Source of the DNA: Gnetum montanum
Taxonomy: Eukaryota > Streptophyta > Gnetopsida > Gnetales > Gnetaceae
Length of the DNA: 59,187 bases
Assembly: GCA_015680685.1 (NCBI GenBank)
Contig: MNCI01033368.1
Span: forward strand, 14,372-73,558
Direction of reading: 5' to 3'
The first letter of the stretch is position 1, and each line of letters starts with the position of its first letter. Of the stretch, positions 45,661 through 57,765 are shown one piece after another. The notes beneath the pieces were generated by a model. The model was not told the origin of the DNA. It did no database searches and saw nothing but the letters and a program-made list of their open reading frames with translations. The position numbers and the translations under genes are program-made.

Positions 45661-48209
45661 GGTTTGTTCACAGCAATTTGTAGATAGATTAAGGGGTTCC
45701 CAGGGTCAGATAGCTTCCTGGGAAGGTGGCCTACCTTGATCCAGTCAGTTATGGTATGCGTACTCTATTGTTGGATTGAAGGGTGCTCTGAAGTGTTAGA
45801 TGGTGGAGGTGTGTACATTGGCTCAACTGCTTGTTGTTGCGAGAGTTTGTCTAGGCTTTTGGTTCTGAAGAAAGGCCTTCTCTTTTTACAGTTGTCAGAA
45901 CCAGTACCAGGTTGAATATTTACAGCTCTCGTAGTGTTACATTGCTACGGTTGAGTAGGGAGTTCCCCTTGCATTATTGGAGCAGGTTGTATGGGAACTA
46001 TAGGTGGAAGTGGTGCGGATGGAGTTGGAGGATGGGATGAGTGTGAGATGTCTCTTGGAGGAGAAGGAGTCCTCCTGAAGTACTCCCAAACTTGGTAGTG
46101 ACATTGGGGAGTAGTGTGACTCATAGAGTCACTTGGAGAAATCAACTACTGCACATAATAACCATAAGGATCGGGTTGCCAGTAAGGGTACTGTTGTGTT
46201 GGCGGTGGCATCCCCCATGACTGTGGGTATTGCCACTGTTGATGCTGTCTGATGGGTTGTGGTGGAGTTCCACTTGGATAGTACGTTAGTGGTTGGTGGA
46301 ACTGCCTTGGGTTACCTTGAGGATAAGGTAACCTTCGGGGTGTTTGCCATTGGTTAAGTCTTGGATTAAGTGCATACACCCCAGACTCTTGTAGATGTGA
46401 GATAATTGGACAACATCCCTTGGGATGGTCATATTGGCAAATCTCACATCCACCATCATCATCTGTGTCAGAATGCACAACTTCATCAGAGATAGGAATT
46501 TTTCCCTTATCCTTGTTATGTGCAGGGCTTGAATTTCTCTGCTTTTTTTTACCTTTGTCACTACTTCATTCCTCCTTATACTCTTCTACAATTTTCAAGA
46601 CACTTTCAAGTCTTGAGTCTAAGGAATCCCATAGCTGATCTACCTTAGCTGATACCTCGGTTGTTAGTTTTTGGATCGACAAGGTTTTTCAATTCACCAA
46701 CTCTTCGAGTGGTGACTCATCTTCCTCATCACAAAATTTCACTCCCTTGTTCCGAAGGGAGGGATCTCGGTTGTATTCTTCCGCACTTTTCCTCTTGCGT
46801 AGCTCACCTTCTTCTTTTGCTACTTGTTCCAATAGGTAATGTACTTCATGGGCTCTAAGTTGTGATAGTCTACCTTGGGCATAAGTCCCAAAGGTTCTTC
46901 TAGTTTCATGTCTTATCCCATCCACGATGTAACAATGTGTAGTAGCGGTCCATGGCAGCATCCAAGGGTTCATAAGTACCTTGTTTCTAGCCTTGGATCT
47001 ATTTGCACAAATTGGAAACTCTGAATTATGTCTGATATTTATCATTGAAGAGTTCTAGCATCGTACTCCACCTCCTGATGGTTTCCAATTCTAAGGACCA
47101 GTACCAACTCTCTACTTCTTTGGTGAGTGTCCTAGGAAACAACTTAAGTTTTTGCCACTCATTTTCTATATTCTGCAAGGCACAGGCATTGTGGAATGCC
47201 TATAAATGATGTTGCGGATTTGAGTTATATCCCCTTCAAAGCGTGGGATATTGTTCATGTCTAAGCATTTGATCCAACTGTCCTTTTGGTGCCTTGTTGG
47301 AATCCTAACTGCCTCCATTATGTCAAGCACACATTGGGTTGCAAGTAGGGGTTTTTCATGATCATATCTTTCATGACGCTTGTGATGACTTCGTGGTTCC
47401 CTACTCTCCCTTCATCCTTGCCCTTGTCCTCTCTCTTGACTTTCTCGTCGAGGTCTCTCATCTTTCCTACCTCTATCCTCACTATTGTGTCCATGGTGGC
47501 TGCGCCCAGATGTGGAAGGAGAGGGTGAGTGATGAGATGAAGGAGAAGAGGAAGGGGAACCATCACCATGATGATGTTTCTTGCCTTCTCTTTGGCTACT
47601 GTGGCCCCGATCATGATGACGATCTAAGTGCCCGTCCTTAGTATGAGTTGTTGTTCCCTCTGTGAACAGTTGACATTCACGGGGATCAGAACCAGTGTTA
47701 TGTATCGTTGATCGTAGGTTCTAATATCCAACCTCCTCACCATCATTAGGAGGGGGAACATCATTTGCTAGAGAACCCGTTATAAGGGGTTCCTCATCTC
47801 CTATTTCGCTAAGGACGTGTAGACCTTTGCCCTTCAAAAGTGTATGTTGGCTCTCCTGCCTTAAGTCCCTGATACGTTGTGCTTCTATGGGATGATAATC
47901 CCTCATATCAAAGTCTTTTGCAACATATTCAGCAAATAATTCTGTCATGCTAATCTGTGCCAAAGCATGGAAGAGCATGTTAGGGACTGATCAATCTGGG
48001 GGTAACACAATGTTACCTTGTAGATCTCTCCATCGTAGCTGTTCGTCTTGATGGAGGATAAAGGTAAAGTTTGGCATATACTCATCAGGATGAGTATAGA
48101 CTATCTTGTATTGTTTAGGACTTGACTAATTTTGGTTATGTGTTTTATGTTGCCGACTATCTCTAGTATTATTCCTAGGTGGTGAATTACTTTTGTGAGA
48201 AGAAGACAT
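45661..48209 (-). pseudogene. gag of element A, decayed
   Basis: The start ATG at 48209-48207 follows the leader and corresponds to the start at 54727 in C. An N-terminal region with THPDEYMPNFTFILHQDEQ near 48110 is followed by a charged Arg/His/Ser-rich stretch (47650-47400) and the capsid region with RTFGTYAQGRLSQLRAHEV near 46900-46850. A zinc knuckle of CX2CX3HX4C type (CEICQYDHPKGCC) lies at 46448-46410, then a Pro/Gln/Tyr-rich tail to 46146. Gag packages element RNA. Several stops and frame changes make this copy inactive, but long open blocks remain. Confidence 0.8.
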
Positions 48210-48330
48210 TTTTATCAGTGTGCTATTTCACCGTTATAAAATTTTTCTATTAATTAACCCGAAGGTCCGTTTAGGCTCCCAACGATATGAGTGATATCCT
48301 TTATGTTCTATTCGACGCACAAACACTTAG

Positions 48331-48348
48331 TCCCCAACAACGGCGCCA
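48331..48348 (-). other. Primer binding site of element A, tRNA-Asp type
   Basis: On the minus strand TGGCGCCGTTGTTGGGGA, one base from the 5' LTR. The Athila-type site complementary to tRNA-Asp reads TGGCGCCGTTGCCGGGGA; two C-to-T changes separate them. Confidence 0.85.
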
Positions 48349-48349
48349 A

Positions 48350-49220
48350 TGATGAGTGGTGAGATACCCCTACACTCAACCATACGAATATGAGCGTAGC
48401 ACGCACGATCTGGTCAAACTCCGCAGATTAAGTACCTACACGCCTCTTGGAACACTTAGTATTAATTATTCATCGTCTTCCCAGACTTACTTGTAGTTGT
48501 CATGGTGTATGGTTAAGCAAGTTTGAGGTATATGATTTTTATAGTCTCTTATGTTTTATGTCTTCTATGCTAAGGAGGTAAAGGGTTGAGAAACTAATCA
48601 CTAACTCTAGCTAATGAACTAAGTCTAAATTACCTAGCATTAGCATCCGTTCCCACATACCGTACACACCCTGAATCGATGCAACCATGGCTACCAAACG
48701 CTAATCGTTGTTGGGATCACCATGCGTAACGCACGTGCTCGAAGTGGTTGTACTGAGGCACTTAACTAGTAGGAAAGGGTTGAGAGAATCTAATCTAGCC
48801 TAAGTGTGATGAGCATCCATTCCTTGATCATCCGTACACATCCTTAAATGCTCATAATCAAGTCATACTCATTCCATGTTACTAGTAGATAAGGGTGAGA
48901 GAGAAAATAATAAATAACATGTAATAAAATCCTATTCCATGCACTGCAAGGTTTATCTGGAAAGCTCATCTTTATTTTCATACACAACTTGTGTTCAGGT
49001 ATAATGTTGCTCGAATAAAGATCCGTTCACTTTGAGACTCATACTGCGGGAACATGGAAAATATTATATCTCTGGAGTGATCAATCTATTAGAGTTTCCC
49101 TACTATCTAGCCTAGGATGATGAAACAAGGGAGAGGCACCTCTTATTTATAGATATGGTGGTGCACCGCTATATCGCGTACACGATATTGCAGGGGAAGA
49201 CACGATATCGCGTCCCATCA
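48350..49220 (-). repeat. 5' LTR of element A
   Basis: 871 bp, TGATGAGTGG...CCATCA in plus reading. GATAT-type motifs at 49170 (first base changed), 49184 and 49204 have spacing 14 and 20. The minus-strand TATAAATA is near 49145. Confidence 0.95.
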
Positions 49221-49225
49221 GTAAG
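49221..49225. repeat. Target-site duplication, right copy
   Basis: gtaag, identical to 42110-42114; it closes the insertion of element A into B2. Confidence 0.9.
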
Positions 49226-49781
49226 GAACTTAACTAACCAGACCATGAGATATGCAAGTGGGTCCTCCCCATAGTGGCACATGCCCTTTTTGCCCTTACA
49301 TAACCTCAATGAAGGAGTTCGTGAGCCCCATAGTTGATTAATGGTTACGAAAAGTTAAGGACCAACCCAAAAAATCTATTTAGGAATTTCAACACATCAA
49401 ACTAATATAGGAAACAAAAATATAAAAACCAATAGTGAGGTGAGTTATGGAGAGCACATATAGATGAGATAGAGAATGAAATGGATGTCTCAATCATGGT
49501 CACATGAAATCCCCTATGATTTTTGTGGTTAAATGACCCGATAAAGTCCAACCTTAGTCTAGACCAAAACCATCTAGTTTCAGTGACTTTGCATCACCAC
49601 TCTAGAATTGATCCACTCCCTCGAGACACAAGAATGCTTCCACAGACAACCACTATTCCTTATTGAAAAAGAAAAGAGAAGCAAGAAGTGAGAAAGGACC
49701 TTAATTAGAGAGAACCTTTAGGCATGAGTAACATATTTTTATAGTCTCATAACTAGTGCCTGTAGCTTGTTTATTTTATGT
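49226..49781 (-). other. 3' region of element B2 upstream of the A insertion
   Basis: Minus strand matches B1 from about 5890 to 6440, including the gggcaaaaagggcatc and ggggaggatccacttgca blocks. Similarity stops near 49781, the 5' truncation point of B2. Confidence 0.75.
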
Positions 49782-50684
49782 TACGCAGCTGCATCAAAGA
49801 GATTTTGATGAACAAAGAAAAATTGTGTTATATAGAGAGAGAAAAGGTAGGATTGGAGGTAGTTATGGTAATTTGAGTTTTGAAATTAGCATAAGAAATA
49901 AAAATAGAAAGAAACAAAGTACTAAATTAGAAATTTCCCTTTTGCTATTAGTAATTGACATAAGAAACGAAGAAACTAAATCAGAATTTTCCTATGTATA
50001 AAGAATTTACTACATTTTCCCTTTGGTTAGAAGAACCAAATTAAAAGTTTCTATTTCATAGTTTAGAAATTAGTGAATTAAAACCTAGATACAATCAAAG
50101 ATGCATATAGAAGTTTAAAACCTAATGATACTAAGTAGAATTAATCTCCTATTATTTTTGTTTTAATATAGCTAGTTTTAATACTCTGATTTGAACTTTA
50201 TTTGGAATTAGGCTAGTTTTAACGTATTGACTTATGATGTGTGTATCGCTATGTGTTTTGCATATATAGTGTTAATGTTAATGTTATTATCCAAATAAGT
50301 GAACTAATACATGATGCTTATCTTTAAAATTATATTAACCATATCGTATGTCAAAACCATGATGGTTCAAAGTATTCAACCAAAATATTGAAGGCCATAA
50401 TTACAATAAAGATTCATCTTGGTTTGGTTTGAGATTTAAACCTAACTTAAAAATATAAAAATGAAGCTAAAAATATCCTATAATGGTAAACACTCTTCCC
50501 TCTGCGCAACACTTTATGCACCTTGGTATTATTTTTGAATTCAAATAGGTCTCTAAGTTGTACAAGGCGCTTAAGTTTAAAATTATGCCATTTTCGCTGA
50601 TGCAAGTAAATATCCGTTGGTCATTGCATATAGCTTGGAGAATGGTAACTTTGCAATTTTCGATGAATTGTAATTTGATTACAG

Positions 50685-50750
50685 GCATTCATGCCCCAAC
50701 AACTTCGTGAAGCAATCGACATTGCTGAATTGAAAGCACTGAGTAATAAA
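50685..50750 (+). other. Exon-like island 1
   Basis: A perfect acceptor (tttgattacag) and donor (gtaagc) bound 66 bases that are open in frame, reading a 22-residue amphipathic helix-like peptide with QQLREAIDIAELKALSNK. No family recognised. It could be one exon of a host gene whose introns hold the transposons, or a chance arrangement. Confidence 0.3.
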
Positions 50751-51570
50751 GTAAGCAAACAAATCAGCTTTGTAATCCATAACTAAGAAACAAAGAACTG
50801 CACCACTAAAACTGCCAAAGATTTCAGGGCAACCAGCAGACAGACAGAAAAAAGGAATCTTAATTTATATGCTATAACTTTTTTACCATACAATTCATCC
50901 TTCTGCAAAATTTCATGCTTTATGCCCTTGGTTTTCCAGATGTTATATAATTAGCTCGTTCCTTAAAAATCATCGAAAACGAAAAGCTGCCAAATGGATG
51001 GCCTTTAGCGCGTTTTTAACTTTCTAAAAACCCATTTTTTAAAGAAAAATTAATGTCACTGCATCAAAGTTCACATCGCCCCTTTAAATTCACGGAATAT
51101 AGGCGAAATGGGACATGGGCGAATTCTTACCATCCACGCATAGATAAACCAATACAGAAAAATACGAGGCCCAAGAATTAAAAACTAAACTATATACAAC
51201 AATTAGAATAGATTTTTTTTAATCACCCACCTTTTAGATATGGGAAAAGAATTGAATCGCACCAATCCTGAATATCAAAACGAAGGTTGAACAAGAAACA
51301 TGTGCTTATGAAGACATCTTAAAAAACCGCGTAGACAAGTTTCACAGAAAGCATACAGTAAAGTGACCTTACAGAAGCAGCCGTCAAGATTAGCAAATAG
51401 TACACTAAACCCGCTCTAAATTTTACCTTGAGGGAGAAGTTCGCAAAGTTCCGGGAGAGTTACCGTTACTTAAGAAAGTCAATTATCACATAGCGATAAA
51501 TGCAATTTAATAACATATTTGGTTTAGGATATAAGATTGTCTATATTTTCGTCATACATTTTGCCGGCAG

Positions 51571-51629
51571 ACCAGACAAAAGTCAAAATGCATGCATCAT
51601 TGCTGGTGTTTGACATAGACATATCAAAG
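51571..51629 (+). other. Exon-like island 2
   Basis: 59 bases between an acceptor (ttgccggcag) and a donor (aag/gtaaga). One frame is open and contains MHASLLVFDIDISK. It lies about 820 bases from island 1 on the same strand. Confidence 0.25.
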
Positions 51630-53785
51630 GTAAGAAATTTTGAAATAATTTATAAATGTGGAGAAAAGAATATCACTAATTTCAATGGACAATTGACAAT
51701 GTTTTGATTTCATCAGCACAATGCCTATCAGACGTAACTCCATTCTGTTTCTTGAAGACAAGTTGGTAGAACACAGAACCATCATTATTGGGATACTATG
51801 CAGAAGACATAAAAAGGGCCTAAAATTTCACACAACATTCGTCCATTACTGCGATCTTTTGCATTGACAAGGAAATGAAGATTTCAATCAGTTGTCTTAG
51901 TTCCATGGTGATTCCAGTATCTAAGAAAACAGTTATCCTCTGCATGATTTAGGCGGTGCAAATTACATTTACCACTGTTAAATCTGCCCAAGCTTAACTT
52001 ATTTAAACTCACTTGACATAATGCCAACATTACAGTATGAAATGAACCTTTAAAACTCCTACTTCGTCCTTGTGCCATTCTTATGGTTAAGTTCACAAAA
52101 TTGACACTAATAATTCAAAATGACAGCCTTTGTGGTTTAAAATGATTTTTTAAATTAAAAGTAAAAGCATATTAACATTAATGCCAATGCAGATGTTGAA
52201 TTAAAAAGCTTATAAAACATCCTGTGTCATGGCTGATTTCTCTCATAACCATAGTTTATTCTTGGAAGGAACTACAATCTTGCTTTTTACAGATTGAACT
52301 TAAACGGGTAAACAATTTCAAACATCAAATTGGGAATCTACTTCTCAGAAATAATGGAAACTGAAATAAGATATTTTATAACATAGAACCAAAGGATTTA
52401 TTAGACAGCCAATACATTCTAGTTATGAAAACAAATACAAACTTAACAAAATTGCTAAGTGTCACTAGATGCAACCAAAATAAATCATATAAATTTTTTT
52501 GCAGCAATATTGAATTTTTGCATCATATGCTTAATCATATGATAACATAAGGCAAATAAAAAAAAACATGTTGTTCATCATTAAGGGTTCCACACCCACA
52601 TTACTTACATGTGTACTCTTCTTTGAATAGGTAAATCTATGTTTCACTCTATATCCACTCTCTATCTATAGTCAGTGTAAACTTAAACAATTACTATCTT
52701 TAGACAATGTGAACTTAAACAAAGGTTGCAATAGCAAAACTTAATTACCTCTTAATACGGTCTAAGTAGAAATTTTCTTTCCTTCTACATTTAATCATAA
52801 CCTTGCCAAAACCAATTGTTTAACCAACTTCCAAATGTGTTTAAGACACTTTGAAACTTCAAAGTCTTCTACCATTGTTTGAATATTAGGTGAAAAGCAA
52901 TAAAGGCCTTAAAAATGACAAGATCACTTGTTTAAAAAACATTTTAACAATTTCTTTGTGTGTCGCCTTACAAATAAAAAGATTCGATTATTTGTCTCTC
53001 AACTAGAGTTCGCCTATAACTTAGGCATTTTGACACCTATATGAAAAATCAATCAATAAGTTCCATCTTTGAATGAAGCTCTTAGTAAAGCATTATTTCA
53101 CTTCACTAAAGGTAACATAAACAATCATCCTTCTACAAGTAATGTATGTAATAAAACATCTTTCAAACCATTACAAAAATTAACATAGCTTTGGAAATAC
53201 AAGGAATTTGTCAAAATAAAAATTATTTTATAAACAACTCAACTATTGGTTATTGACATTGATAATAATTGTAAAAGAAATGTCGGCACAATTACTATAG
53301 CAATTGTAGATGAAAAATGATAACAAAAATGATATCCTACATGATAATGAATCTAGTATGCTTCAAAAAGTCTTGCAAAAAAACACAATATGCAAATTGC
53401 AGATGATACAATAATTATTATCTTCCTGCTATATATTGTTATCTCCCTACTATACATGGTAGCTAGTTATCTCCCCTTTGTGTTCGAATCGCTAACAATT
53501 TGTTGTGAAGATGCTAAGTATGTAATAATTGCTACAACAAAACATTCACCTATAGTGTTACATAATGATAATTGTTATATTTTTGATATGTATAAAAGAT
53601 TTTTCTCTCTCCACAATGTTTTTGGGTATGGAGGGGGCATTGTGGTCCAGACTCAAAGTGATTTGACTTAAGTATACGCTAAGACATATAGCCAACATTT
53701 AGAAAGATGTAAAATAAATGCCAATTAACAAGCAAAAACCTATAGTCTTTTCAAATGGCGACACTGAACTTGAACATATACCTTC

Positions 53786-54588
53786 TGATGAACCACGATA
53801 TTGGGGCCATGATATTGGGTCCTTGATATTGGAGCTTGCCATGCGATGTTGGATACCTGATATCGTGTCTTGCCTCATTGCCTGTAAATAAGAGGCGAGC
53901 ACACTTGGTTTAGAGTGTTAAATTTTAGTCTCTTNTTCTTAGAGTTGAATTATATCTGCATGCCTGCAGTAGGAGTCATAAAGTGAACAAATCTTTATTC
54001 GAGCATTGTGTACTTGAGCACACCTTGTGTATGGAAATAAAGACAAACTTTGTGATAAACCTTGTAGCATTCAAAATAGATTAAGTAATGTTTTTTTAGT
54101 TATTTAATGCTTTTCTTAGTTAATTAATGTTTTCTTTCTCTCTCTCTCTCTCTCTCCCACCTAAGTAAGCACACTCAGTACGATCACTTCGAGCATGCGT
54201 GTAACACTTGGTAACCCAGTAACGATTAGTGCTAGATAATCCCAGTAGTGTTGCACTGGTTCAGGATGTGTACAACAAGTGAGAAAGGATACTAATGTTA
54301 GGATTAATTAAAGCCTAGTTAATAAATAGTTAAATTAAATTAGTTACTTAGTTATCTCTCTCCTCCCTTATTAGCAGTAGGACATAAAAATACATAAAAG
54401 CCATAAAAATCATATGCCTCAAGTTTACTTAACCATACAATTGTGACATACAAGTAAGCTTGGGAAAACAACAATTAACCAACCTGTCTATCAAGGCACA
54501 TAAGCACTTAGTCCTTGGAATTTGATGGGATCGTGCATGTACACTCGTATTCGTATGGTTGAGCATAGGGATATATTGCCTCTTATCA
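53786..54588 (+). repeat. 5' LTR of element C
   Basis: 803 bp from TGATGAACC to TTATCA, one base before the PBS. GATATT-type motifs at 53797, 53811, 53825, 53845 and 53859 (spacing 14, 14, 20, 14) lie upstream of a degraded TATA region (gtaaataagagg near 53885). It contains a (CT)n run at 54135-54157 and one N at 53935. Confidence 0.85.
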
Positions 54589-54589
54589 T

Positions 54590-54607
54590 TGGTGCCATTG
54601 CCAGGGA
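54590..54607 (+). other. Primer binding site of element C, tRNA-Asp type
   Basis: TGGTGCCATTGCCAGGGA differs from the Athila tRNA-Asp site at three positions, all C-to-T or G-to-A. Confidence 0.8.
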
Positions 54608-54726
54608 CTTTGTTTTTTGTGCGCTAACTAGAACATAGGAAATCTTTCACACCATTGGAACGAACCCTTAGGGTTGGTTAAAGAAAAATAATAATATATA
54701 ATACATTGCACAATGAATAGACAATC

Positions 54727-56830
54727 ATGTCTCCTTCTTCATACGAAAGTGTTTCATCGCCTAGGTATGATACAGGGAACAATCGGAGGTGTAGTACACA
54801 TGATAATCTATCAGTCCCCCAACAATTTCGTGTGGCATATGTTCATCCCAATGAATATGTACCAAACTTTAGCTTTATCCTCCACCAAGATGAACAAGTG
54901 CATTGGCAAGATTTAGAAGGTAACATAGTGTTACCTCTTGATCACTCTGTCCTAGGCATGCTCCTTTGTGATCTCAGATGAATTAGCATGCAACACTTAC
55001 AGGTAGAGTAAATTGTGCATGATCATGACTCAAGAGAGTATCGACCCACAGAGGCACAACGTCAAAGGGATTTGCAATAGGGGAGATGTCATGAATCAAT
55101 GAAGGAAAAGTTATTGTAGAATGTTCCACATGTCCTAAGTGAAAATGAGGGTGGTGAACTTGCCTCAGGTAGTCGCCCACACAATGATGTTCCTCCCATT
55201 GACTTCGGTCAAGGGGTTGTATATCAGAATCTTTACTAAACTATCCATAACCCAGATTCTAGTACTGACAGACACAAAGGGATTAAAAAAGGAACATGAA
55301 CACATGATAAAGATGGACATTCTGATCGTAATCAAGATCGAGGTCATGACCACCAAAGAGAAGGAAGGAGGCACCATCATGGTGACAGTCCTCCTTCTTC
55401 TTCACCTTCATCATCTCCTTCACCCTTTCTTTCAGGATCTAGATGCAGCCATAAGGAAAAAGACCATGAGGATAATAGTAAGGGGAACAAAGATCACAGA
55501 TGAAAAAATCGAGAAACGGGACAAGGGCATTCTAGAGAATCACGACATGGAAGAAGGGAGAGTAGGGAACAACATAGGCATCATAGATGCCATAGACAAG
55601 ATGATCACGATGAATCCCTACTCACTGCTCGAAGTATGTTGGACATAACTGAGGCTGTTAGGATCCCAACAAGGCACCAAAAGGATAGTAGGATCAAGAG
55701 ATTAGACATGAAAAATATCCCATGATTTGAAGGGGGGTACAACACTGATTCTCAAAATCATCTATAAGCATTTCATGATGGATGTGCCTTACAAAACATG
55801 GAAATCGAATGACAAAAACTTAAGTTATTCCCACAGACACTAGTCAAAGAAGCGGAGAGCTGGTATTGGTCCTTAGAATTGGAATCCATTCATAGGTGGA
55901 GTACCATGTTAGAATTGTTGAACGATAAGTACCAAACGTACTCCTGAGTGTCCAACCTGCGAAAGCAAATCCAAGGCTGGAAACAAGGAGGACATGAAGC
56001 CTTGGATACTACCATGAGCTAATATTATGCATTGTTATATCATTGTCCTGGTCATGGTTATTCGCAGAGGGATCAGCTATGCCATCTTGTAGATGGACTT
56101 AGGCATGAAAGACAAAGAACCCTTGGGACTTATGCCCAAGGAAGACTATTTGAGCTTAGGATCCATCAAGTTCAAAGATTATTGGAGCAAGTTGCTAAAG
56201 AAGAAGGTGAGTTATAGAAAAGAGAGAGTGTGGAGGAATATAATAGAGATCCTTCCCTCCGAAAGAGGGAAGTAAGATTTTGTGAGGATGAAGAAGAGTC
56301 ACCACTCGAAGAGATGGGGAATAGGAAAACTTTGTCTATTCAAAAACTTACATCAGAAGTATTAGCAAAGATGGACCAAATGTGGGACTCCCTAGATGAT
56401 AGATTTCAAACCATTCTCAAAGTAGTAGAGGAGTCTAGAAAGTAAGGTAGTGATTGCGAAAAAAGAAAAAAAAAGAGAAACTGAACATGCACGTAACAAG
56501 GGTAAGGGCAAAGTTGCCATTATAGAAGAAGTTGTGGATTCAGATACAAATAATGATAGTGGATGTGAAATATGCCAATATGACCATCCTAAGGGATGTT
56601 GCCCTATAATCTCACATATGCAGGAGTTTAGAGTGTATGCACTCAACCCACGATTAAATAAAAGGCAGTTCCACTAATACTTAACATATTATCCAAGTGG
56701 AACTCCACCACAACCAATGGAGCAGTATCAACAGTGGCAAAACCCACAATCATGGGAATGCCACCACCATGGCAATAGTATCCTTACCAGCAACCTGACC
56801 TATATGAATATTATGTGTAGTAGTCAGTCT
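54727..56830 (+). pseudogene. gag of element C, decayed
   Basis: The start at 54727 matches the gag start of A. The N-terminal part has VHPNEYVPNFSFILHQDEQ (near 54838-54897). It is followed by a His/Arg/Asp/Ser-rich charged region (about 55270-55640), then the retrotransposon gag (capsid) domain at about 55720-55960, with the usual pattern of W and L residues around AESWYWSLELESIHRWSTML. A second capsid part has LGTYAQGRLFELRIHQVQRL (near 56125-56185). The zinc knuckle CEICQYDHPKGCC is at 56564-56602. Frameshifts and TAG/TAA stops split it into pieces. Confidence 0.8.
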
Positions 56831-57229
56831 CTCCACATGACTCTACTAGTCATGTCACTCCTCAACCTCACTACCAAGCCCATGAGTATTATAGGACTCC
56901 TTCTTCTAGGGGCGATGTTTCACAAACATACCATCCTTCTCATCTGGTTGCACCTCTTCCACCCTTAACTCCATTACCACCTGCTCCATCTATGCAGGGT
57001 GAAATCCCTACCCAACTGCAACAACGTAACACCACAAGGGTTGTTAACCATCCACCTACTATTAGTTTTGACAACCACATGAAGAAAAGACCTTTCTTTA
57101 GAACCAATAGTCCAACTAAGCCCTTGCAATGACAAGCGGCTGATTCTTCAACCACCTCACTATCACTTGAAGCTTCGGAGCTCCCTTCAACCTAAAAACC
57201 ATGCTCAATGCATACAGTCATGTTAACTC

Positions 57230-57765
57230 ATGTTGTCACCAATTGGATAAAATCTGGCCATCTTTCTAAGAAATTATTTGATCCCGGGAGTCCCTTGATA
57301 TATCTACAAATCACTAGAAATGAACCATGAAAGGCTCTTTTTGATTTAGGTTCTAGTGTCAACTTGATTTCTCAAGAAATGTACAAAGCCTAGAACCTGC
57401 CTCCACTCAAAAAAAGTAACATTTTTTTAGAGTTGGCCAACTAGTCCATCACTGTCCTGTTTGGACTAGTGGAGGACATTGTTACCACTATTTGTGGGTG
57501 GTCATATCCAATTGACTTCCTAGTGATTCATGTGAACAATGGTAAGGGGGACTTCCTAATCATAATGGAAAGAGCATGGCTAAGAATAGTTGATGTGTGC
57601 CTAGGAATCCATGATCTTTCTCTGGAAATATCAAAGGAAAATACATTCGAAAATATTGAGAAGAAGAAAGTTCCATGCATCTCATACATTAACTCAGGGA
57701 GTAATTGCATGCAAAAGTCATGGTTCGTGCAACGTTTAACATTGCCTACATGCAATTAGTGTGCA
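57230..57765 (+). pseudogene. Aspartic protease of element C
   Basis: The active site reads DLGSSVNLIS from 57343, the Athila style (DLGA-x-NLM) of the D-[TS]-G motif. Further on, IIMERAW near 57562 matches the IIMGRP block of element A with the glycine replaced. The protease cleaves Gag-Pol. Stops at 57391 and 57758 interrupt the frame. Confidence 0.75.

Larger units (their letters stand above)
42115..49220 (-). mobile_element. Element A: structurally complete, non-autonomous Athila-like element (gag-pro only)
   Basis: LTRs at 42115-42982 and 48350-49220 are flanked by a perfect 5-bp duplication gtaag (42110-42114, 49221-49225). PBS (48331-48348) and PPT (42983-42990) are next to the correct LTRs. 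Coding on the minus strand covers gag and protease, then stops. At about 45002 the sequence jumps from a point equal to C position about 58000 (before RT) to a point equal to B1 position about 5098 (just after integrase). RT, RNase H and integrase are therefore cleanly missing, as is the second gene of B. It must have been mobilised in trans. Confidence 0.9.
38999..49781 (-). mobile_element. Element B2: Athila-like relative of B1, minus strand, interrupted by element A
   Basis: Without the insertion at 42115-49220 and one copy of its target site, the pieces run, on the minus strand: 3' region (49781-49226 and 42109-41880), internal promoter and intron (41880-41330), second ORF (41329-39478) and part of the 3' LTR (39477-38999). 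All match B1 in the same order (5880-9105, then 10310-LTR). B2 lacks everything upstream of B1 position about 5890, so it is 5'-truncated. It also has a deletion joining the middle of the second ORF to the middle of the LTR. Confidence 0.85.
49782..53780. other. Unclassified 4-kb region, mostly featureless
   Basis: AT-rich DNA without recognisable transposon motifs. 50640-51640 is less AT-rich and holds two exon-like islands listed separately. Short frames such as 53390-53671 (hydrophobic, Ile/Leu-rich) and 49756-50001 show no domain. This may be an old intron or intergenic DNA. Confidence 0.45.

Noticed and set aside
53390-53671. 93-codon hydrophobic ORF
   Set aside because: Ile/Leu-rich from AT-rich DNA; no conserved context, no splice or promoter signals that stand out.
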